Assembly: GCA_017354575.1 (NCBI GenBank)
Contig: JAFMQP010000117.1
Coordinates: 1-9,654 of the forward strand
DNA length: 9,654 nt
Reading direction: 5' to 3'
Origin: Acidothermales bacterium
GTDB taxonomy: Bacteria; Actinomycetota; Actinomycetes; Streptosporangiales; WHST01
In this document: positions 4,980 through 9,654 of the stretch, piece by piece
Numbering within the stretch: position 1 is the stretch's first letter
How the letters are laid out: each line of letters begins with the position of its first letter
Program-made: the position numbers and the translations under genes
The notes under the pieces: generated by a model
What the model was told of the DNA's origin: nothing
Database searches by the model: none
Seen by the model: only the letters and a program-made list of their open reading frames with translations

Positions 4980-7112
4980 GTGCCACGCGCGCTTCGGGAG
5001 TTCCTCTCCGTCGACCGCGGCCAGCTGATGCTCGCCGCGGCCGCCAGGAACACGGTCGGGGTCGTGCTGCCGCTCGTCGTCGGCCTCGCCACCGGCCACC
5101 TGTACGGCGGCCTGACCGTGGCAATCGGCGCGCAGAACGTCGCCATGGCCGACCGGCCAGGACCGTACCGGTTGCGCCTCGCCCGCCTCGCGCTGACCGG
5201 CGCGTTCGCCGCCGTCGGCGCCGCGGCCGGCATCCTCGTCGGACGGGTCGACGTGCTCGCGGTCCTGCTCACCGTCTGCTGGGCGTTCGCCGCGGGCATG
5301 CTCGTGTCGCTCGGCCCCGCGGCGAAACAGGTCGGCGTCACCAGCACCGTGCTGATGCTGGTTCTGGCCGGGCGGGCGCAGACGGTCGGGGTCTCCGGTC
5401 CCACGGCCGCGCTGATGGCCGGCCTGCAGATCCTCGTCGGCGGCGCGCTGCAGGCGCTGTTCGCTGTCTCGGCCTGGCCGCTGCGCAGGTACCGCCCGGA
5501 GCGCACGGCGCTCGCGACGGCGTACGCCGAACTGGCGACGACCGCCGAGCAGGCACCGGGCACCGGCACCGGCCCGGCGCTCACGGCCACCATCGACTCC
5601 GTCCACCGCACGCTGCGCGGCCTGGGCCGCGTCCGCAGCGAACCGGTCGCGCCGCTGCACCGGCTGCTCGACAAGGCCGAGCACATCCGGATGGAACTGC
5701 TCGCGCTCAGCGCGCACGCCGAACGGCTGGACGCGCTCGGCGCCCCCTCGGCGCGGGAACGGATCGTCGACGTGCTCGACGCCGCGGCCGCGCTGTTGCA
5801 CCGGATCAGCGAGTCGCTCCAGTCCACCGAGCCACCGGTCAACGTACCCCTCGCGGCACGCAGCTTCGCCTCCGCGCGCGAATCGCTCGCCGACCTCGCG
5901 CGGCAGGCGGAGGCCGGCTCGTTCCAGGAGCTCGTCACCCTGCGCGCGGCGGCGGCCCGGGCGAGCGCGCTCGACACGCAGTTGCGCGACGCCGTCGGCA
6001 CGGTCTCGACCTGGCCGTACGAGCGGGACGCCGACTCGGGCGAAGGCGCGCCCGCGCTGCCGGCGAGCCTGCGTCCGGACAACCCGCTGCAGACGCTGCG
6101 CGCCAACCTCGGGCCGCGGTCGGCGGCGTTCCGGCACGCCGTACGCCTCGCCATCTGCCTGGGTGTCGCCGACACGGTCGTCCGCGTCGCCGGCGTCCCG
6201 CGCGGTTACTGGTTCCCGCTGACCATCCTGCTGACGCTGCAGCCCGACTTCGCGACGACGATGAGCCGTGGCCTGCTCCGCATCGCCGGCACGCTCGTGG
6301 GCCTCGGGGTCGTCACCGGCCTGATCGTCGTGCTGCCGTCGTCGCACGTGGTCGACCTGATCCTGATCGCGGTGCTGTTCTTCGGATTCCGCGTGTTCTT
6401 CCTCGCGAGCTTCGGGCTCTCCGTCGTGTTCCTCACCGCGCTCATCGTCGTCCTGCTCTCGGTCGTCGGCGTCGACCCCGCAGCCACGATCGCGGAGCGC
6501 GGCGTGTACGGGGCCGCCGGCGGGCTGGTCGCGCTCGGCACCTACCTCGTGTGGCCGACGTGGGAACGCTCGCGGGTACGCGGCACGCTCGCCGACCTGC
6601 TCGACGCCTACGGCGGCTACGCCGCGCTCGTCGCCCACCGCGAGCCGGACCCGGGCCGGCTGAGCTCGGCCCGCTCGGCCGCGCGGGTGGCCCGCACCAA
6701 CGCGGAGGCGTCCATCGACCGGCTGCACGGCGACCCCGGACGCACGCGAGACGACGACCTGGTCGAGCTGGCCGACGGCGTCATGGACGCGTCGGTCCGG
6801 TTCGTGCACGCGGCGATGCGCTGGGAGGCGGCACGCCAGGACACCGGCATGACGACCGTCCCCGCGAGCCTCGCGGCGTTCGGCGAGGACGTGTGCGACT
6901 CGCTCGAGCGGATGGCGGACGCTGTACGCACCGGTGCCGCACCGGCCGCGCTGCCCGACCTCGACGAGGCCGCCGCACGCGTGCGCGCCGAGCTCACCGA
7001 CGAGCACGGCGAGCCGGTCGGGCACAACGCGGCGGCGTACATCGAGTCGACCGACGAGATCGCGCAGAGCCTGGCCGCGCTCGCGAAGACCGTCCGCGGC
7101 GGGGTCAGATGA
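4980..7112 (+). CDS. FUSC-family (aromatic acid exporter-like) membrane protein
   Basis: 710-aa integral membrane protein of the FUSC/YccS/AaeB type, predicted to export small organic, often aromatic, acids across the cytoplasmic membrane; the substrate is unknown. Two membrane blocks are visible. The first, about 24-168, has around six hydrophobic segments. The second, about 386-525, carries the hallmark RGYWFPLTILLTLQPDF (408-424) followed by TTMSRGLLRIAGTLVG. Between them (170-383) and after them (530-710) are charged, Ala/Arg/Glu-rich helical regions expected to be cytoplasmic. The length fits two-block FUSC proteins. The GTG start has at best a weak AGG upstream. The gene follows the YhfZ-type regulator and two inverted repeats, which suggests local control. 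Its TGA overlaps the stop end of the convergent GH172 gene by 8 bp. Family assignment is strong; transport direction and substrate come from the family, not from this sequence. Confidence 0.87.
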   Translation: MPRALREFLSVDRGQLMLAAAARNTVGVVLPLVVGLATGHLYGGLTVAIGAQNVAMADRPGPYRLRLARLALTGAFAAVGAAAGILVGRVDVLAVLLTVCWAFAAGMLVSLGPAAKQVGVTSTVLMLVLAGRAQTVGVSGPTAALMAGLQILVGGALQALFAVSAWPLRRYRPERTALATAYAELATTAEQAPGTGTGPALTATIDSVHRTLRGLGRVRSEPVAPLHRLLDKAEHIRMELLALSAHAERLDALGAPSARERIVDVLDAAAALLHRISESLQSTEPPVNVPLAARSFASARESLADLARQAEAGSFQELVTLRAAAARASALDTQLRDAVGTVSTWPYERDADSGEGAPALPASLRPDNPLQTLRANLGPRSAAFRHAVRLAICLGVADTVVRVAGVPRGYWFPLTILLTLQPDFATTMSRGLLRIAGTLVGLGVVTGLIVVLPSSHVVDLILIAVLFFGFRVFFLASFGLSVVFLTALIVVLLSVVGVDPAATIAERGVYGAAGGLVALGTYLVWPTWERSRVRGTLADLLDAYGGYAALVAHREPDPGRLSSARSAARVARTNAEASIDRLHGDPGRTRDDDLVELADGVMDASVRFVHAAMRWEAARQDTGMTTVPASLAAFGEDVCDSLERMADAVRTGAAPAALPDLDEAAARVRAELTDEHGEPVGHNAAAYIESTDEIAQSLAALAKTVRGGVR

Positions 7113-8187
7113 CCTCGAGCCGGTCGGCGTCCGGCAGCGCGGGGAACGGGGCGTGCGGCTCCGTCTGGTACCAGACCGCGGTCGACGCGAGGTCGTCCTG
7201 CAGCTGCAGGTAGCGGCCGCCGCTGCGCCAGCCGAGCGCCTGGATCGTCACCTGCAGGTCCTCGGTGAACCTGATCGGGTCGGGCAGGTGCCAGCGGTAC
7301 ATGCCGAACCGCTGTTGCGACCGGTACAGCCCGCCGGCACCGGCCGAGATGACCTGCGGCAGGCCGAGGTACGCCGTCGAGTAGACGCCGTACTGCCCGA
7401 TCGGGTCCTCGAAGTCCCACGCGCCGCCGAAGTAGTCCTCGGTGCCGGTGCCGCAGATGGTCGGGAACTCGTCGTCGCCGTCGAGGTAGAACTTGATCTC
7501 GCCCTCGCCCCACCAGCCGGTGCTGTTGGACTGCCACGCGAGGTACGTCCCGACGTAGTGCCCGCGGCCGCGGACGCCGTCGAGGATCGTGTGCGCCTCG
7601 CCCGTGGGCACCGGGTTGGTGCGCCGCCAGGTCGCGTGCAGGTACGCCGCGTCGTCGGGCACCTCGTCGAGCTCGTAGTCGACCTGGTAGTAGAACGCGT
7701 CGCACCGTTCGGGCGAGACGTTCTCCAAGGTGATGCGCGCCGCGCGGCGGAACGGCATCGGCCAGTACGAGTTGAACCCGCCGGCAGGGTTGACGGCGAT
7801 CGGCAGCGACGCGACGTCGGACCGCTCACACCAGCCGTTGCAGAAGAAGTCGCCGAGCGGCACCTCGACGGACGGGTCGTCCTCGCCGTCCCAGTAGCAC
7901 CGCAGCACGAGCCGCCGCCACCAGTCGGGGAACACCGTGCACCAGACGTGCGTGACCACGCCTGGCCCCTCGACGTCGGCGAGCACGACGGTCTCCCCCG
8001 CCTCGACGGGGATCGACGGCGAGACCTTCCAGCCGACACCGAGGTCACGCGCTGCGCGCTCGCCGGTGCCGGTCGTCGCCCGTCCGCCGCCTCCCTTCGC
8101 GCCCGTGAAGTTCTCGGCGCTGATCGAACGCGTCCGTGCGTCCGTCAGCCGCCATGCCTGTGCCAGCCCGTTCGTGCCGAGCGTCAC
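7105..8187 (-). CDS. GH172 (DUF2961) glycoside hydrolase, furanosidase-like
   Basis: 360-aa protein of the DUF2961 family, now GH172, whose characterised members act on fructofuranosides (difructose dianhydride) or D-arabinofuranosides. The core includes EGPGVVTHVWCT near 73-84, CYWDGEDDPSVEVPLGDFF near 97-115, WWGEGEIKFYLDGDDEFPTI at 225-244 and GTGTEDYFGGAW at 246-257. Glu228 or Glu230 (EGE) and Glu250 (GTE) are candidates for the nucleophile/acid-base pair, since characterised members carry glutamates about 20 residues apart here. There is no signal peptide or membrane segment, so it is probably cytoplasmic and acts on imported sugars. The frame extends three codons upstream (GTG at 8196), but GGAGGT at 8195-8200 overlaps that codon and lies 7 nt before the GTG at 8187, which I take as the start. 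It lies downstream of the DUF1707 gene with a 47-bp gap, possibly co-transcribed. Substrate is open. Confidence 0.88.
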   Translation of the reverse strand: MTLGTNGLAQAWRLTDARTRSISAENFTGAKGGGGRATTGTGERAARDLGVGWKVSPSIPVEAGETVVLADVEGPGVVTHVWCTVFPDWWRRLVLRCYWDGEDDPSVEVPLGDFFCNGWCERSDVASLPIAVNPAGGFNSYWPMPFRRAARITLENVSPERCDAFYYQVDYELDEVPDDAAYLHATWRRTNPVPTGEAHTILDGVRGRGHYVGTYLAWQSNSTGWWGEGEIKFYLDGDDEFPTICGTGTEDYFGGAWDFEDPIGQYGVYSTAYLGLPQVISAGAGGLYRSQQRFGMYRWHLPDPIRFTEDLQVTIQALGWRSGGRYLQLQDDLASTAVWYQTEPHAPFPALPDADRLEVI

Positions 8188-8194
8188 CCGCACC

Positions 8195-8200
8195 ACCTCC
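8195..8200 (-). promoter_or_regulatory. Ribosome binding site deciding the GH172 start
   Basis: GGAGGT on the minus strand with 7 nt to GTG at 8187. The upstream in-frame GTG at 8196 would sit inside this Shine-Dalgarno and the GTG at 8193 would be only 1 nt from it, so both are poor starts. Confidence 0.65.
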
Positions 8201-8234
8201 GCGGTGCAGGGTAGGGGCCGGGACGGGGCGCGCG

Positions 8235-8807
8235 CTACCGCACGAAGCGGACGGTGAGCGGATAGCGGAAGCGGCTGCCCGTGGCCGCCGACAGGCCGCC
8301 GACGAAGACGAGGAGGAGCCAGGCCACCCAGATCACGGGGAACAGCAGCGCCGGCAGGATGAGGAACGCGGTCGCGCCGAGCGCGATGTTCGCGATCAGG
8401 AAGGTGAGCTGGAAGTTGGTCGCCTCGGCGGCCTGGGCACGCAGGTAGCTGTTCCGCCGGCCCTCGGCGAGGTAGATGATGAGCGGCACCAGGAAGAACG
8501 TCGGGAACGCGGACCAGTGCATGAGCAGCGCGGCCGTGCGCTCGCCGCTGGACGTGCTGAGCGGCTGCGGCGGCGGCCCCGCGGGTCTCGGCGGCGCGGA
8601 CGGCAGCAGGTCGACCAGCGGCGCCTCGAGCTCGCCGTACGTGCGCGCGGCCAGCACCCGGTCGATCCGCGCGTCCAGCTCCGCGTCGTCGAGCCGGCCC
8701 TCGGCGTACGCCTCGTGCAGTATCTCGACGACCTTGTCGCGGTCGCTGTTGGCGACCCGCAACCAGGGCTGCGGACGGAACGGATGAGGAGCCGCGGCGT
8801 GGTTCAT
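8235..8807 (-). CDS. DUF1707 plus DUF4870 small membrane protein
   Basis: 190-aa protein of unknown function. Residues 16-67 form a DUF1707 (SHOCT-like) module: LRVANSDRDKVVEILHEAY, then GRLDDAELDARIDRVLAART and YGELEAPLVDL. A Pro-rich linker (68-83) follows. Residues about 92-188 look like DUF4870, with hydrophobic segments near 94-113, 134-150 and 152-172 and the FQLTFLIANI stretch typical of that family. DUF1707 domains are widespread in actinobacteria at the N-terminus of small membrane proteins and may bind partners on the cytoplasmic side; no enzyme activity is implied. The frame is open 20 codons further (ATG 8867), but the ATG at 8807 has GAGG 9 nt upstream and the domain starts close after it. 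It is transcribed ahead of GH172, but the functional link is not clear. Confidence 0.85.
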   Translation of the reverse strand: MNHAAAPHPFRPQPWLRVANSDRDKVVEILHEAYAEGRLDDAELDARIDRVLAARTYGELEAPLVDLLPSAPPRPAGPPPQPLSTSSGERTAALLMHWSAFPTFFLVPLIIYLAEGRRNSYLRAQAAEATNFQLTFLIANIALGATAFLILPALLFPVIWVAWLLLVFVGGLSAATGSRFRYPLTVRFVR

Positions 8808-8911
8808 GACATCGATCCTCTCCGGCGGTCGTGCTCCTGCCAATCGGGGACTACCCTGAGTTTGCATTTTCCAGTGTCACGTCCGCCACCGCTGATCGGT
8901 AACGTGTCGGT
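8808..8911. promoter_or_regulatory. Divergent promoter region between the DUF1707 and GNAT genes
   Basis: 104 bp, with a locally AT-richer patch around 8859-8872. On the minus strand GTGACA (8875-8880) and GGTAGT (8850-8855) form a weak -35/-10 pair with 19 bp spacing for the DUF1707 gene. On the plus strand TAACGT (8900-8905) fits TANNNT and ends 6 nt before the GNAT GTG, again compatible with a leaderless start. No good plus-strand -35 is seen. The two promoters would overlap, so the genes may interfere with each other. Confidence 0.35.
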
Positions 8912-9400
8912 GTGCTGCTACGCGATCTCGCCCCCGACGAACTCCCCCGCGTCCTCGAGCTGAACAACGCCGCCGTGCCCGCCGTCGGCGAGCTGACGCT
9001 GCCCGCGCTCACGGAGCTGGTCGGTGCGGCGGCGCTCGGCGTGGTGGCGACCGACCCGGACGCCGGCGGCGCCGTCGTCGGGTTCGCGCTCGGCTTCGGC
9101 CCGGGCGCGGCGTACCGCAGCGAGAACTACCGGTACTTCGCCGAGCGGCTCACCGACTTCCACTACCTGGACCGGATCGTCGTCGACCCGGCGTACTTCC
9201 GGCGCGGCGTCGGGTCGGCCCTCTACGACGAGGTCGAGCGGCGCTGCGGCGCGAAGGTGCTGGCCTGCGAGGTCAACCTGGTGCCGCGCAACGACGACTC
9301 GCTCGCGTTCCACGCCTACCGCGGCTTCGAGCAGGTGGGCAGCCAGGACACCGAGGGCGGCAAGAAGACCGTGTCGCTGCTGCAGAAGAACCTCGGCTAG
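8912..9400 (+). CDS. GNAT-family N-acetyltransferase
   Basis: 162-aa GNAT acetyltransferase, predicted to move an acetyl group from acetyl-CoA to an amine of an unknown acceptor in the cytoplasm. The N-terminal LLRDLAPDELPRVLELNNAA (2-21) is the usual first strand and helix. Motif A is DRIVVDPAYFRRGVGSALYD at 87-106, with the pyrophosphate-binding RRGVG loop at 97-101. Motif B is EVNLVPRNDDSLAFHAYRGF at 120-139, with a late Tyr136 that may act as general acid. The length is normal for a single GNAT domain. The GTG start lacks a Shine-Dalgarno; a TANNNT box 6 nt upstream suggests leaderless translation. Its TAG is interlocked with the stop of the convergent dehydrogenase gene in a CTAG. The neighbours do not point to a substrate. 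Confidence 0.87.
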   Translation: MLLRDLAPDELPRVLELNNAAVPAVGELTLPALTELVGAAALGVVATDPDAGGAVVGFALGFGPGAAYRSENYRYFAERLTDFHYLDRIVVDPAYFRRGVGSALYDEVERRCGAKVLACEVNLVPRNDDSLAFHAYRGFEQVGSQDTEGGKKTVSLLQKNLG

Positions 9401-9654
9401 GCGCGCAGCAGGGCCCGGCACGCCTGCCGTACGCCGTCGGCGGACAGCCGGGTGAGGTGGGCCACGAGCAGGTCGCGGAACGCCGCCGACGTCCCCAGCT
9501 CGCCGAACACCTCGGCCAGCGACAGCAGCCGGCCGACGGCCGCGGCGGGCGCGCCGGCGTCCGCGAGCAGTGCGGCCAGCCGTCCGGCGAGCGGGTCGTC
9601 GACGGCGATCGGCCGCCCGTCCTCGCTCCGGCCGGCGGACACATACCGCATCCA
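9397..9654 (-). CDS. C-terminal part of a mannitol dehydrogenase / fructuronate reductase-type enzyme
   Basis: 85 C-terminal residues are visible and the frame continues off the right edge (a Trp codon precedes the first Met). WMRYVSAGRSEDGRPIAVDDP is characteristic of the Mannitol_dh_C domain of the long-chain polyol dehydrogenases (mannitol 2-dehydrogenase, fructuronate reductase UxuB, related enzymes), and LAEVFGEL followed by a helical tail fits the family end. These enzymes interconvert a polyol or aldonate and a ketose or keto-acid with NAD(P) in the cytoplasm. The catalytic Lys and nucleotide motif are outside the window, so the substrate cannot be chosen. The stop TAG (9397-9399) overlaps the GNAT stop on the other strand. 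Confidence 0.8.
   Translation of the reverse strand, partial: WMRYVSAGRSEDGRPIAVDDPLAGRLAALLADAGAPAAAVGRLLSLAEVFGELGTSAAFRDLLVAHLTRLSADGVRQACRALLRA

Noticed and set aside
4527..7025. 832-codon open frame on the minus strand opposite the FUSC gene
   Set aside because: It is rich in Arg, Gly and Asp-His-Glu repeats with no domain signal, and lies opposite a FUSC protein with clear motifs. This is the usual antisense frame created by high GC at third codon positions.
6617..7705. 362-codon minus-strand frame overlapping GH172 in another phase
   Set aside because: Out of phase with the GH172 motifs and low in complexity; a shadow frame.
6934..8214. 426-codon plus-strand frame across the FUSC end and GH172
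   Set aside because: Spans the ends of two real genes and shows only Arg/Val/Ala-rich sequence. GH172 motifs on the other strand are unmistakable.

Overview
The window is a stretch of very GC-rich DNA with the marks of a high-GC actinomycete: strong G/C bias at third codon positions, GTG and TTG starts, long spurious antisense frames, and domain families common in actinobacteria (DUF1707 plus DUF4870, FUSC, SDR-HAD fusions). The genus cannot be fixed from the sequence. I support eight protein genes, two of them cut by the window edges. I see no tRNA, rRNA, CRISPR array, transposase or prophage gene.

Left part (1-3412, minus strand). A probable two-gene operon reads leftwards. The first gene is a large three-part protein: an NAD(P)-binding fatty-acyl-reductase-like domain, a FAR_C-like segment, and a C-terminal HAD-IB phosphatase. 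After 94 bp comes a zinc-dependent medium-chain alcohol dehydrogenase whose 3' end is off the window. Thioester or aldehyde reduction, alcohol oxidoreduction and phosphate removal together suggest lipid or fatty-alcohol chemistry. This is inferred from domains only.

Centre (3413-7112). A divergent intergenic region of about 440 bp separates that operon from a plus-strand regulator of the YhfZ type (winged helix plus periplasmic-binding-protein-like sensor domain). A FUSC-family (aromatic acid exporter-like) membrane protein follows. The 137-bp gap between them carries a perfect 17-bp inverted repeat with a 4-nt loop, and next to it a second 9-bp inverted repeat that abuts a possible -35 element. 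This is the most structured non-coding DNA in the window.

Right part (7105-9654). On the minus strand are a DUF1707/DUF4870 membrane protein and then a GH172 (DUF2961) glycoside hydrolase. The hydrolase overlaps the FUSC gene tail to tail by 8 bp. Divergent from them is a GNAT acetyltransferase, which shares a CTAG double stop with the C-terminal part of a mannitol dehydrogenase/fructuronate reductase-type gene entering from the right edge. GH172 and the polyol dehydrogenase hint at furanoside and polyol use, but no transporter is visible to complete a pathway.

I found no clearly new multi-gene system. The best leads are the hairpin pair between regulator and exporter, the reductase-HAD fusion with its dehydrogenase partner, and the cytoplasmic GH172 enzyme.
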